NCBI GenBank assembly: GCA_949841355.1
Contig: CATKZP010000003.1
Coordinates: 62,001 to 126,000, forward strand
Origin: an uncultured Oscillospiraceae bacterium
GTDB taxonomy: Bacteria; Bacillota; Clostridia; Oscillospirales; Oscillospiraceae
DNA: 64,000 nucleotides
Direction: 5' to 3'
A program made the translations under genes and the position numbers. The notes below the pieces were generated by a model. The model was given only the letters and a program-made list of their open reading frames with translations, made no database searches and was not told the DNA's origin. This document shows positions 16,583-24,518 of the stretch, in pieces. Numbering within the stretch: position 1 is the first letter of the stretch; every line of letters begins with the position of its first letter.

Positions 16583-16611
16583 TTGTTTTTCTCTGAAAAA
16601 TTTGCTATAAT
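16583..16611 (+). promoter_or_regulatory. SigA promoter (extended -10) for scpA
   Basis: TTGTTT (16583-16588), 17 nt, consensus TATAAT (16606-16611) preceded by TGC, giving an extended -10. It lies about 28 nt before ATG 16639. Confidence 0.75.
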
Positions 16612-16638
16612 ATCCCTATTATAGAAGGGAGGGGCGCC

Positions 16639-17439
16639 ATGGAAGCCCCCATCTACCACCTGGACAAGGTGGTGAAGGCCAAGCAGGAGGATATGGAGGA
16701 CTTCGACGGCCCCCTGGACCTGATCCTCCACCTGCTGAGCAAAAACAAAATCGAGATCCGGGATATCAGTATATCCGAGCTGCTGGACCAGTATTTGGCC
16801 TGGATGGCCCAGCGGGAGGAGCTGAATCTTGAAGTCGCCAGCGAGTTTGTCACTATGGCCGCCCACCTGGTGTTCATCAAGACCCGGATGCTGCTCTCCA
16901 TTGACGACGAGGTGGCCATGAGCGAGATGGAAGAGCTGATGGCAGCCCTAGAGGAGCACAAATCCCAGGAGACCTATGTGAAGATCAAGGACGTGACGGA
17001 GGAGCTGGGCGGACGCTATGAGTTTGGGCGGGACTACCTGCCCAAGCGGCCCGAACCGGTGAAGGCGGAAAACGCCTACCAATACGTGCATGACAAGGCG
17101 GATATCTTGACAGCAATCCGCTCGGTGCTGGCCCGGACAGACAACAAGCTGCCCCTGCCCGTGGCCGCTTTTGAGGGCATTGTGGGCCGGGAGCCCTACC
17201 CGGTGGCGGACAAGGCCCGGTCTATTTTGGACAGGCTCATCCAGTTCGGCGTGGCCCGGTTCCGGGCGCTGTTTAAAACAAGCCGCAGCCGGTCGGAGGT
17301 GGTGGCCACCTTCCTGGCTATTTTGGAGCTCTGTAAGGCCAACCGCATCCACCTGGCGGGGACGGCGGAGGACTGCACCGTCACCAGCACGGTGGACGAC
17401 CTGCCGGAGGAAGTGGACGTGACCGTTGAAAGCTACTGA
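16639..17439 (+). CDS. scpA: Segregation and condensation protein A (kleisin)
   Basis: 266 residues. ScpA is the kleisin subunit bridging the two heads of the SMC condensin complex. The hallmark near the N terminus is DFDGPLDLILHLLSKNKIEIRDISISELLDQY-type sequence (seen as DFDGPLDLILHLL and KIEIRDISISELLDQYL), followed by AAHLVFIKTRMLL. The C-terminal winged-helix region contains VVATFLAILELCKANRIHL. It has a GGGAGGGG ribosome binding site and its own promoter, and is followed by scpB in the standard order. With parS at 12856 it gives two parts of the SMC loading system in one region. Confidence 0.95.
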   Translation: MEAPIYHLDKVVKAKQEDMEDFDGPLDLILHLLSKNKIEIRDISISELLDQYLAWMAQREELNLEVASEFVTMAAHLVFIKTRMLLSIDDEVAMSEMEELMAALEEHKSQETYVKIKDVTEELGGRYEFGRDYLPKRPEPVKAENAYQYVHDKADILTAIRSVLARTDNKLPLPVAAFEGIVGREPYPVADKARSILDRLIQFGVARFRALFKTSRSRSEVVATFLAILELCKANRIHLAGTAEDCTVTSTVDDLPEEVDVTVESY

Positions 17440-17459
17440 TAGAAAGGGCGGTGCCTGAA

Positions 17460-18077
17460 ATGGAGTTAAAGGAGCTGGAGAGCGCCATCGAGGGCATCCT
17501 CTTCGCCGCGGGCGACCCCATGAGCGTGGAACGGCTGTGCCTCACCCTGGGGCAGGACCGGGACACGGTGGACAGCGTGTGCCAGCGTATGGCGGACGCC
17601 TACAGCTATGAGCGCCGGGGCATCCGGCTGGTGCGGATGGAAAACAGCTGGCAGATGTGCTCCGCGCCGGAGCAGGCGGGGCATATCCGCAAGGCGCTGG
17701 AAAACCGCAAGCCCGCCAAGCTGTCCCAGCCCGCGCTGGAGGTGCTGGCCATCATCGCCTATTTCCAGCCGGTGACCAGGGCTTACATCGAGCAGATTCG
17801 CGGGGTGGACAGCTCTTACACCGTGGGGCTGCTGCTGGAGCGGGGGCTCATCCGGGAGGCGGGGCGGCTGGCGGTGCCGGGGCGGCCCATGCAGTTTCGC
17901 ACCACCAAGGACTTTTTGCGCTCCTTTGGGATGGCTTCGCTGGACGACCTGCCCGATTTGGCTGCCGCCAGCCAGGAGGATATTCAGCTCACCATGGAGA
18001 TGGAGTCCGCGCTGCGCCGCCTCCGGGAGGCGGAGGACGGGGGAGCGCCGGAAGGCGGCGGGGAGGCGGAGGCATGA
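17460..18077 (+). CDS. scpB: Segregation and condensation protein B
   Basis: 205 residues. ScpB is the dimeric winged-helix partner that binds ScpA in the SMC complex. The conserved opening is MELKELESAIEGILFAAGDP, followed by the core ALEVLAIIAYFQPVTRAYIEQIRG and the second winged helix (LLERGLIREAGRLAVPGRP, QFRTTKDFLRSFGMASLDDLP). ATG 17460 fits the family and is well spaced to GGGCGG; the upstream GTG 17451 is not. The C terminus is an acidic, glycine-rich tail. It overlaps the next gene by 4 nt. Confidence 0.95.
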   Translation: MELKELESAIEGILFAAGDPMSVERLCLTLGQDRDTVDSVCQRMADAYSYERRGIRLVRMENSWQMCSAPEQAGHIRKALENRKPAKLSQPALEVLAIIAYFQPVTRAYIEQIRGVDSSYTVGLLLERGLIREAGRLAVPGRPMQFRTTKDFLRSFGMASLDDLPDLAAASQEDIQLTMEMESALRRLREAEDGGAPEGGGEAEA

Positions 18078-18718
18078 CCTTTTTAAAGGTGCTGTTGGCC
18101 GTCCTCGCTGCTTTGTGGCTCATCTCCCTGATCCGCATTGGGGGAAGGGTGCGCTACGGGCAGGCGGGACTGGCCGCTTTCCTGCTGATGGGGCCGGTAA
18201 AGCTCCAGCTGTTCCCTCCGGTGAGAGAGGTGGACGGAAAGTGGAAGCCGAAGGCGAAAAAACCAAAAAAGAAAAAACCGCCTGTGGCGGAAAAGCACAA
18301 AAAGGAGCCCAAGGAGGGTCAGCCCGGCACTCTGTCCCGGGTGATGAAGCTGCTGCCGGTGGTGGGACAGGCCTGCGGGGCGCTGAAGCGCAAAATCCGC
18401 ATCGACGATTTGGAGCTGGGGCTGATCTGGGGCGGCACGGACGCCGCCGCTATCGCTTTAGGCTATGGGCAGGCCAACGCCGCGCTGGGTATGCTTTGGC
18501 CCATTTTGGACAATAATTTTAAGGTGAAGCGCCACTCTTTTGCAATCAGCATGGATTATAACCGGACAGAGCCTGTGGTGGAGCTCCAGGCGGCGCTCAC
18601 CCTGACGGTGGGTCAGATATTCGCCCTGGGGGTGCACTACGGTGTGAAAGCCCTGGCGGTTTGGATCAAAAGCGGAAGGACCCCTAGAAAAAAACAGGAG
18701 GCATTGAGTCATGAGTGA
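18074..18718 (+). CDS. DUF2953 domain protein (YtfI-like)
   Basis: 214 residues. One N-terminal membrane helix (about residues 3-22) is followed by a lysine-rich linker (WKPKAKKPKKKKPPVAEKHK) and a soluble domain with LGLIWGGTDAAAIALGYGQA and a C-terminal hydrophobic stretch, matching DUF2953. In Bacillus the homologue (ytfI) sits directly before ytfJ, as here. Starts within the scpB stop (ATGA) and overlaps ytfJ by 8 nt, so the three genes are translationally linked. Role probably in sporulation, inferred from context. Confidence 0.8.
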   Translation: MTFLKVLLAVLAALWLISLIRIGGRVRYGQAGLAAFLLMGPVKLQLFPPVREVDGKWKPKAKKPKKKKPPVAEKHKKEPKEGQPGTLSRVMKLLPVVGQACGALKRKIRIDDLELGLIWGGTDAAAIALGYGQANAALGMLWPILDNNFKVKRHSFAISMDYNRTEPVVELQAALTLTVGQIFALGVHYGVKALAVWIKSGRTPRKKQEALSHE

Positions 18719-19118
18719 AAACAACCATCCCATCAACGAAGTGCTCCACACCACCATGGACAAGATCCGGGAGATGGTGGACGCCAACACTGTAGTAGGC
18801 CAGCCCATCGTTACCCAGGACGAGGTGACGCTGATCCCGGTGTCCCGGCTGTCCTTTGGCTTTGCCACCGGCGGCTCCGACTTCGGTAAGACACAGAACG
18901 TGCCTAAGAACTTCGGCGGCGGCGCGGGGGCCGGCGTGAGCGTGTTTCCTGTGGCCTTCCTGGTGGTGAAGGACGGTTCCGTCCGGCTGCTGCCTGTAGC
19001 GCCTCCTCCGGGAGACACCGTCAGCCGGGTGGTGGACCTGGTGCCTGAGATGTTTGAGAAAGTCACCGGCTATATCGACAAAAAGACCGCATCAGGGAGT
19101 GGGGAAGAGGTCCTGTGA
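18711..19118 (+). CDS. ytfJ: Sporulation protein YtfJ (GerW family)
   Basis: 135 residues. The family is forespore-expressed and needed for normal spore germination in Bacillus. Visible features are the N terminus MSENNHPINEVLHTTMDKIR, VVGQPIVTQDEVTLIPVSRL, the glycine-rich FGFATGGSDFG and FGGGAGAGVSVFPVAFLVV, and LLPVAPP. AACAGGAGG precedes ATG 18711. It is followed by dacF, another spore-wall gene. The family is essentially restricted to endospore formers and supports a sporulating host. Confidence 0.92.
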   Translation: MSENNHPINEVLHTTMDKIREMVDANTVVGQPIVTQDEVTLIPVSRLSFGFATGGSDFGKTQNVPKNFGGGAGAGVSVFPVAFLVVKDGSVRLLPVAPPPGDTVSRVVDLVPEMFEKVTGYIDKKTASGSGEEVL

Positions 19119-19128
19119 TCCCGCGCCC

Positions 19129-19158
19129 GGATAAGGCCGGACGGTAAAGGCCATACTA
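19129..19158 (+). promoter_or_regulatory. SigF/SigG-type forespore promoter for dacF
   Basis: GGATA (19129-19133) fits the SigG -35 consensus GnATR. CATACTA (19152-19158) fits CAnnmTA with an 18-nt spacer. Read as SigF, GGCCATACTA (19149-19158) follows after 15 nt and matches 9 of 10 positions. Bacillus dacF is a forespore gene, which supports this. Transcription would begin near 19165, inside the left arm of the following hairpin. Confidence 0.7.
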
Positions 19159-19194
19159 CTCCCATCTGACCATTCAGATGGGAGTGACCTTTTT
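19158..19194 (+). terminator. Terminator hairpin that sequesters the dacF ribosome binding site
   Basis: A perfect 12-bp stem (ACTCCCATCTGA at 19158-19169, complement at 19174-19185) with a CCAT loop and a five-T run at 19190-19194. ATG 19195 follows immediately. The Shine-Dalgarno GGGAG (19180-19184) is in the right arm. It serves as the ytfJ terminator and should block dacF translation on readthrough RNA. Confidence 0.8.
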
Positions 19195-20286
19195 ATGAGA
19201 AAACTGACCGCGGCACTGGCCGCTTTGACGGTTCTCGCGCTGATCTGCCCGCCGGTCCGGGCGGTGGGCACCGGGGCCGCCAGCGCCATTCTCATGGACG
19301 CGGAGAGCGGCCGGGTGCTGTACGAGCACGACATACACAAGCCCCGGCTCATCGCCAGCACCACCAAGCTGCTTACCGCGCTGGTGGCGGTGGAGCAGGC
19401 GGACGACCTGGACCAGGTGGTGACCATCAAGGGGGAGTGGCTGGGCAGCGAGGGTTCGTCCATCTACCTGAAGGCGGGGGAGGAGATCACCCTGCGGGGG
19501 CTGCTGTACGGTCTGCTGCTTCAGTCAGGCAATGACGCGGCCATGGCCATCGCCTGCCACACGGCGGGGAGCGAGGCGCAGTTTGTTGAGCTGATGAACC
19601 AAAAGGCGGCCCGGCTTGGGATGAAAAACAGCTGCTTTGCCAACCCCAGCGGCCTCAATGACGAGGCGCATTTCTCCACCGCCTACGACATGGCGCTGCT
19701 GGCCCAGGCGTGCTTGAAAAACGAGACGGTGGCGGAGATCTGCGCCACTCGGTCTATTACGCTGGGCACACGCACCTTCGTCAACCACAACAAGCTGCTC
19801 TGGCGCTGTGAGGGCTGCGTTGGGATGAAAACCGGGTTCACCGAGAAGGCGGGGCGCACTCTGGTATCCGCTGCCAGCCGGGATGGACAGACTTTGATCT
19901 GTGTGACCCTCAACGATGGAAACGACTGGAACGACCACTGCAAGCTGCTGGACTATGGGTTCGAGACCTTCCCACGCCAGGCGCTTTGCGAAGAGGGTGA
20001 GGTGCTGGGCTCGGTGGCGGTGGAGGGCAGCCTCATTCCCGCCGTGGCGGCGGTGACGGCGGACAAGGTGGGCTATCCCCTGGGTGCGGGGGAGAAGCTG
20101 AGCATGGAAGTGGAGCTGGACTGCTCCATTCGGGCCCCCTTCGAGGCGGGGGCGCAGGTGGGCGAGGCGGTATGGGAAAAGGGCGGCGAGGTGGTGGCCC
20201 GGGTTCCGCTGGTGGTTCAGAGCGGGGCGGGGCTGGATACGCGGGAGCCGCTGAGCTTTTGGCAGAGACTGTGGGGCGCGGCATGA
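19195..20286 (+). CDS. dacF: D-alanyl-D-alanine carboxypeptidase (DacF type)
   Basis: 363 residues. It is a penicillin-binding carboxypeptidase that trims peptidoglycan stem peptides; DacF-type enzymes act on the spore cortex. A signal peptide covers about residues 1-23 (basic start, LAALTVLALICPPVRA). Catalytic motifs are STTK (Ser55-Lys58), SGN (111-113) and KTG (212-214). The C-terminal domain (about 265-345) is PBP5_C-like, but the end lacks an obvious amphipathic anchor. The start overlaps a hairpin and forespore-type promoter. It overlaps rluB by 4 nt. Confidence 0.93.
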   Translation: MRKLTAALAALTVLALICPPVRAVGTGAASAILMDAESGRVLYEHDIHKPRLIASTTKLLTALVAVEQADDLDQVVTIKGEWLGSEGSSIYLKAGEEITLRGLLYGLLLQSGNDAAMAIACHTAGSEAQFVELMNQKAARLGMKNSCFANPSGLNDEAHFSTAYDMALLAQACLKNETVAEICATRSITLGTRTFVNHNKLLWRCEGCVGMKTGFTEKAGRTLVSAASRDGQTLICVTLNDGNDWNDHCKLLDYGFETFPRQALCEEGEVLGSVAVEGSLIPAVAAVTADKVGYPLGAGEKLSMEVELDCSIRAPFEAGAQVGEAVWEKGGEVVARVPLVVQSGAGLDTREPLSFWQRLWGAA

Positions 20287-21002
20287 CGGACGGAAATGAG
20301 GTGGCGGCGTTGGAAGAACGGCTGCAAAAGCTGCTGTCGGCGGCGGGGGTTTGCTCCCGCCGTCAGGCGGAGGGGTACATAGAGGCGGGCAGGGTGACGG
20401 TCAACGGCCGGACCGCCCGCCTGGGAGACAAGGCGGACCCCGCCCGGGACCGGGTAGAGGTGGACGGAGCGCCGCTGCGCGCTCCTGCGGGCCACACGTA
20501 TCTCATGCTGAACAAGCCCAGGGGCTATGTCACCACCCTGTTGGACGAGAAGGGGCGCAGGACGGTGGCCCAGCTGGCGGCCGGCTGCCCCGCACGGGTG
20601 TGGCCGGTGGGGCGGCTGGATATGGATTCGGAGGGGCTGCTGCTGCTCACCGACGACGGGGAGCTCACCCACCGGCTCACCCACCCCTCCCATGAGGTGG
20701 AAAAGGAGTACCGGGTGTGGGTGCGGGGGGATGTGGAACGGGCCCTGTCCATCCTGTCCGCCCCAGTGGAGGACGGCGGGGAGGTTTTGTGCGCCGACCG
20801 GGTGGAGCGGACGGAGGAAAAGGTCCTCACCGTGGTCATTCACCAGGGGAAGAACCGGCAGGTGCGCCGTATGTGCGCCGCGGCTGGGCTGAAGGTGGAG
20901 CGCCTGCGGCGGGTGCGGGAGGGAAATTTGCTGCTGGGGGAGCTCAAGACAGGCAGCTGGCGGCCCCTCACGCAGGCGGAGTTGCGGGATTTGCAGGAAT
21001 GA
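20283..21002 (+). CDS. rluB: Ribosomal large-subunit pseudouridine synthase (RluB/RsuA family)
   Basis: 239 residues. It converts specific rRNA uridines to pseudouridine. An N-terminal S4 RNA-binding domain (RLQKLLSAAGVCSRRQAEGY) is followed by the catalytic domain with YLMLNKPRGYVTTLLDEKGR and the active-site Asp in PVGRLDMDSEGLLLLTDDGE, and QGKNRQVRRMCAAAG. Whether the substrate is 23S (RluB) or 16S (RsuA) rRNA cannot be decided; RluB is usual at this locus after scpAB in Firmicutes. The ATG overlaps the dacF stop (ATGA), but a start a few codons later is possible. Confidence 0.9.
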   Translation: MTDGNEVAALEERLQKLLSAAGVCSRRQAEGYIEAGRVTVNGRTARLGDKADPARDRVEVDGAPLRAPAGHTYLMLNKPRGYVTTLLDEKGRRTVAQLAAGCPARVWPVGRLDMDSEGLLLLTDDGELTHRLTHPSHEVEKEYRVWVRGDVERALSILSAPVEDGGEVLCADRVERTEEKVLTVVIHQGKNRQVRRMCAAAGLKVERLRRVREGNLLLGELKTGSWRPLTQAELRDLQE

Positions 21003-21017
21003 TGGGAAATAAAACCC

Positions 21018-21046
21018 TTGCAATTTTCGGGGCAAAACGGTATGAT
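21018..21046 (+). promoter_or_regulatory. SigA promoter for the RpiR-family gene
   Basis: TTGCAA (21018-21023), 17 nt, TATGAT (21041-21046), just after the rluB stop. Confidence 0.7.
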
Positions 21047-21058
21047 ACACCTATTGGA

Positions 21059-21076
21059 CGCGGGGAGCTCCCCGCG
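21059..21076. promoter_or_regulatory. 18-bp perfect palindrome at the start of the rpiR-type transcript
   Basis: CGCGGGGAGCTCCCCGCG is self-complementary with no loop and sits about 12 nt after the -10 box, covering the likely +5 to +22 region. This is a typical position for a repressor operator; autoregulation by the downstream RpiR protein is an inference. Confidence 0.5.
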
Positions 21077-21107
21077 CAGGACAGAAAGAGAGTAGGGTTG
21101 TGTCAAT

Positions 21108-21980
21108 ATGGGCCGTGACATTTTGAGCACGATTCAGAGCAGAATGAGCACCTTTTCCAAGAGTCAGAAGCTGATTGGACGCTATATTCTGGACAATTAT
21201 GACAAGGCCGCATTTATGACTGCGGCGAGGATGGGGCAGGCCGTCCACATCAGTGAGTCCACTGTGGTTCGCTTTGCCGCAGAACTGGGCTATGACGGCT
21301 ACCCCGCCATGCAGAAGGCCATGCAGGAGATGATCCGGGGCAAGCTCACCACCGTGCAGCGCATCGAGGTGTCCTATGACCGGCTGGGCTCCCAGGATGT
21401 GCTGGACAAGGTGGTGCAGTCAGATGTGGAAAAGCTGCGCATGACCCTGAGCGAGCTGAATCGGGAGGACTTTGCCGCCGCGGTGAACGCCATTGTAGGG
21501 GCGCGGCGCATCTATATTTTGGGGGTGCGCTCGTCGGCGGCTCTGTCGGACTTTTTGACGTTTTACTTCAAGCTGATCTTTGATGATGTGCGCCAGGTGC
21601 AGACCAGCCTGGCCAGCGAGATGTTTGAACAGATGCTCCGGGTGGGGGAGGAGGATGTGGTCATCGGTATCAGCTTCCCGCGCTACTCCACCCGCTCCGT
21701 CCGGGCCATGGAATTTGCCCGAGACCAGGGGGCCACGGTGATCGCCATTACCGACAGCGAGATGTCCCCCCTCTACGATACGGCAAACTTCCGCCTGCTG
21801 GCCAAGAGCGACATGGCCTCCTTCGTGGATTCGCTGGTGGCGCCGCTGTCCATCATCAACGCGCTTATTGTGGCGGTTGGGCGCAAGAAAACGGACGAGG
21901 TCACCGCTACCTTCAACCGGCTGGAGAGTATCTGGGATGAGTACCAGGTATACGAAAAGGTGGAATATGAGGACAAATGA
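21108..21980 (+). CDS. MurR/RpiR-family transcriptional regulator
   Basis: 290 residues. The N-terminal HTH_6 domain (about residues 1-77: STFSKSQKLIGRYILDNYDK ... HISESTVVRFAAELGYDGYP) binds DNA. The C-terminal SIS domain (about 125-260, with RRIYILGVRSSAALSDFLTF) binds a phosphosugar or related ligand. It has its own promoter and an 18-bp palindrome in the leader. No sugar-catabolic gene is adjacent; the next gene, a flavoprotein, overlaps it by 14 nt and starts at ATG 21967. The ligand cannot be inferred. Confidence 0.9.
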   Translation: MGRDILSTIQSRMSTFSKSQKLIGRYILDNYDKAAFMTAARMGQAVHISESTVVRFAAELGYDGYPAMQKAMQEMIRGKLTTVQRIEVSYDRLGSQDVLDKVVQSDVEKLRMTLSELNREDFAAAVNAIVGARRIYILGVRSSAALSDFLTFYFKLIFDDVRQVQTSLASEMFEQMLRVGEEDVVIGISFPRYSTRSVRAMEFARDQGATVIAITDSEMSPLYDTANFRLLAKSDMASFVDSLVAPLSIINALIVAVGRKKTDEVTATFNRLESIWDEYQVYEKVEYEDK

Positions 21981-23217
21981 GGTAATCGTGGCCGGCGGCG
22001 GCGCGGCGGGCATGATGGCCGCCATCACCGCCGCCCACGCGGGTGCGTCGGTGGTTCTGCTGGAGCCCAACGAGAAGGTGGGACGAAAGCTGTACATCAC
22101 CGGGAAAGGCCGGTGTAATCTGACCAACAACTGCGGGCGGGATGCGCTGATGGCCTCCATTCCTCGCAATGGGAAATTCCTTTACAGTGCTTTTGACCGC
22201 TTTGGTCCGGCGGATGTAATGGCTTTTTTTGAGGAGCTAGGGGTCAAGCTGAAAACGGAGCGGGGGAATCGGGTGTTCCCGGTCTCCGACAAGTCCGCCG
22301 ATATTGTGGACGCGCTGTTTTTTGAATTACGACGCCAAGGGGTTGAGGTCCGTCAGGACCGGGCGGTTGGCCTGGAGGTGCAGGACGGGCGGCTCGCCGC
22401 TGTGCGTACGGAAAAGGGGAAGGACTTCAAAGACTGTAAGGTGCTTGTCCTTGCCACTGGCGGAGCGTCTTACCCCCGCACCGGCTCCACCGGGGAGGGC
22501 TACGCGCTGGCTCGGGAGGCAGGGCATACCGTCATTCCCATCCGAGGCTCTCTGGTGCCGCTGGAGTCGGCCGACCCTTGCTGCGGGAGGCTCCAGGGGC
22601 TCTCTATGCGCAACGTGGAGCTGCGGGTGAAGGATGACCGGGGCAAGGTCGTGTTCCGGGAGCAGGGGGAGCTGCTGTTTACGCATTTTGGGCTGTCTGG
22701 GCCGCTGGTGCTGTCCGCCTCCGCCCACATGGATTTTCGAAAATCGCAGTATACCGCGCACATTGACTTAAAGCCCGCCTTGGATGAACAGAGGCTGGAC
22801 GCCCGGCTGCTGCGGGATTTTGAGGAGCGGGCTAACCAGGACTATGCCAACGCCCTGGGCGGACTGGTCCCCCGGTCCATGGTGCCGGTGCTGGTGGCGC
22901 GTACCGGCGTTCCGGCGGACACCAAGGTCCATGATATCCGAAAAGAGCAGCGCCGCAGACTGCTGGACACGCTGAAGGATTTTACCATCTCCCTGTCCGG
23001 GCCGCGCCCGGTGGAGGAGGCGGTGGTCACCTCCGGCGGCGTGGCGGTGGGAGAGGTGGACCCCAGGACTATGGAGTCTAAAAAAGCCAGGGGGCTGTTC
23101 CTCGCGGGGGAGCTGCTGGACGTAGACGGCTACACGGGGGGGTTCAACCTCCAGATTGCCTGGTCTACCGGCTATGCCGCCGGGCTGGCCGCATCGGAGC
23201 GGGCTGCTAACAGATAA
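21967..23217 (+). CDS. FAD-dependent oxidoreductase, BaiN/HI0933 family
   Basis: 416 residues. The N-terminal dinucleotide-binding motif is IVAGGGAAGMMAAITAAHAG, followed by the family segment VGRKLYITGKGRCNLTNN. Further conserved parts are LATGGASYPRTGSTGEGYAL, GELLFTHFGLSGP and the C-terminal LFLAGELLDVDGYTGGFNLQ. Members are widespread flavoproteins of mostly unknown substrate; one (BaiN) has been linked to bile-acid dehydroxylation, which should not be assumed here. ATG 21967 with AAGGTGG is used; the gene overlaps the RpiR gene by 14 nt, so the two are coupled. Confidence 0.9.
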   Translation: MRTNEVIVAGGGAAGMMAAITAAHAGASVVLLEPNEKVGRKLYITGKGRCNLTNNCGRDALMASIPRNGKFLYSAFDRFGPADVMAFFEELGVKLKTERGNRVFPVSDKSADIVDALFFELRRQGVEVRQDRAVGLEVQDGRLAAVRTEKGKDFKDCKVLVLATGGASYPRTGSTGEGYALAREAGHTVIPIRGSLVPLESADPCCGRLQGLSMRNVELRVKDDRGKVVFREQGELLFTHFGLSGPLVLSASAHMDFRKSQYTAHIDLKPALDEQRLDARLLRDFEERANQDYANALGGLVPRSMVPVLVARTGVPADTKVHDIRKEQRRRLLDTLKDFTISLSGPRPVEEAVVTSGGVAVGEVDPRTMESKKARGLFLAGELLDVDGYTGGFNLQIAWSTGYAAGLAASERAANR

Positions 23218-23232
23218 GGAGGGGGCATTCCC

Positions 23233-23925
23233 ATGAAATATCGCAGCATTGCCATTGACGGGCCGTCGGGCGCGGGCAAATCCACCCTGGCCAAGCGTTT
23301 GGCCCAGGAGCTGGGCTTTTTGTATGTGGACACCGGGGCGATCTACCGCACGGTGGGGCTGGCCGCCCGCCGCCGGGGGATTGATCCCGCCGCCGGGGAG
23401 ATTGTGGCGGCTATGCTGCCTGAACTGGACATCGCCATGGGCTATGGCCCGGACGGCCTCCAGCACATGTTTCTCAACGGTGAGGATGTGACGGCGGCCA
23501 TCCGGGAGAACGACGTCTCCGCCTGCGCGTCCAAGGTGGCCGCTATTTCGGAGGTGCGGGATTTCTTGATGGAGATGCAGCGCCGGACCGCCCGGGAGCA
23601 TGACGTGATCATGGACGGGCGGGACATCGGCACGGTGGTGCTGCCCGGTGCCGATCTGAAGATTTTCCTCACCGCCGCTCCCGAGGCGCGGGCGGAACGC
23701 CGGTACAAGGAGCTTTTGGAGAGAGGCCAGCAGGCGGAGTTCGATCAAGTTCTGCGGGAAGTCATAGAGCGGGACCGGAGGGACGGGTCCCGGAAAACCG
23801 CGCCGCTGCGTCAGGCGGAGGACGCGGAGCTGGTGGATACCACCGGGCTGGATCTGGAGGAGAGCTTTTGGCGGCTGCTGGGGCTCATTCGGGACCGGCT
23901 GGGCGTCAAGGAGGAAAATGCGTGA
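23233..23925 (+). CDS. cmk: Cytidylate kinase
   Basis: 230 residues. It phosphorylates CMP and dCMP with ATP. The P-loop is AIDGPSGAGKSTLAKRLAQE at the N terminus, followed by FLYVDTGAIYRTVGLAA, the NMP-binding region, and MDGRDIGTVVLPGADLKIFL and RDRRDGSRKTAPL. It lies 15 nt after the flavoprotein with an AGGAGG ribosome binding site, and its stop overlaps the plsC GTG start. The cmk-plsC-ispH-S1 order is a well-known Clostridial cluster. Confidence 0.96.
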   Translation: MKYRSIAIDGPSGAGKSTLAKRLAQELGFLYVDTGAIYRTVGLAARRRGIDPAAGEIVAAMLPELDIAMGYGPDGLQHMFLNGEDVTAAIRENDVSACASKVAAISEVRDFLMEMQRRTAREHDVIMDGRDIGTVVLPGADLKIFLTAAPEARAERRYKELLERGQQAEFDQVLREVIERDRRDGSRKTAPLRQAEDAELVDTTGLDLEESFWRLLGLIRDRLGVKEENA

Positions 23926-24518
23926 GAAATAAGGTCTATTCCATAATCTACCCCATTATCTGGATTTTCATGAGGATCTTCCACCCCTGGCGGGCGGTGG
24001 GAGTGGAGAATATCCCCGAGGGGGCGGCGGTGATCTGCGGCAACCACACCACCCTGGGGGACCCGCTGTACGTGGTGTGCGCCATGGGAGGCAAACGGCA
24101 GACCCACGTGATGGCAAAGGCGGAGGTTATGCGGTGGCCGGTGATTGGGCTGCTGCTGAAAAAGGCGGGGATCATCGGCGTTAATCGGGGCAAGTCCGAC
24201 ATGGCTGCGGTAAAGGAATGCCTGAAGGTGCTGCGGGGCGGGGAAAAGCTGCTCATGTTCCCCGAGGGCACCCGCGTCAAGGAGGGAGAGACCTCCGAGG
24301 CGCAGACCGGGGCCGCCATGTTTGCCACCCGGACGGGCGTGCCGCTGCTTCCAGTTTACATCCAGCCCAAGAAACGGCGGTTTTGCAAGACTGCCGTGGT
24401 GTTCGGCCAGCCCTACTATCCGCAGTTCGAGGGGCGTAAGCCCTCCGCCGACGATTACCAGCGTATTGCCGACGATCTGCTGGCCCGGGTCAAGGCGTTG
24501 GGAGAGCAGGCAGGATGA
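23922..24518 (+). CDS. plsC: 1-acyl-sn-glycerol-3-phosphate acyltransferase
   Basis: 198 residues starting at GTG 23922 (overlap GTGA with cmk). It adds the second acyl chain to make phosphatidic acid at the membrane. The catalytic NHX4D motif reads NHTTLGDP, the substrate motif is FPEGTRVKEG, and a further block is KAGIIGVNRGKSD. An N-terminal hydrophobic segment (IIYPIIWIFMRIF) provides membrane association. It complements plsX in the same window; plsY is not seen. It overlaps the next gene by 4 nt. Confidence 0.95.
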   Translation: MRNKVYSIIYPIIWIFMRIFHPWRAVGVENIPEGAAVICGNHTTLGDPLYVVCAMGGKRQTHVMAKAEVMRWPVIGLLLKKAGIIGVNRGKSDMAAVKECLKVLRGGEKLLMFPEGTRVKEGETSEAQTGAAMFATRTGVPLLPVYIQPKKRRFCKTAVVFGQPYYPQFEGRKPSADDYQRIADDLLARVKALGEQAG

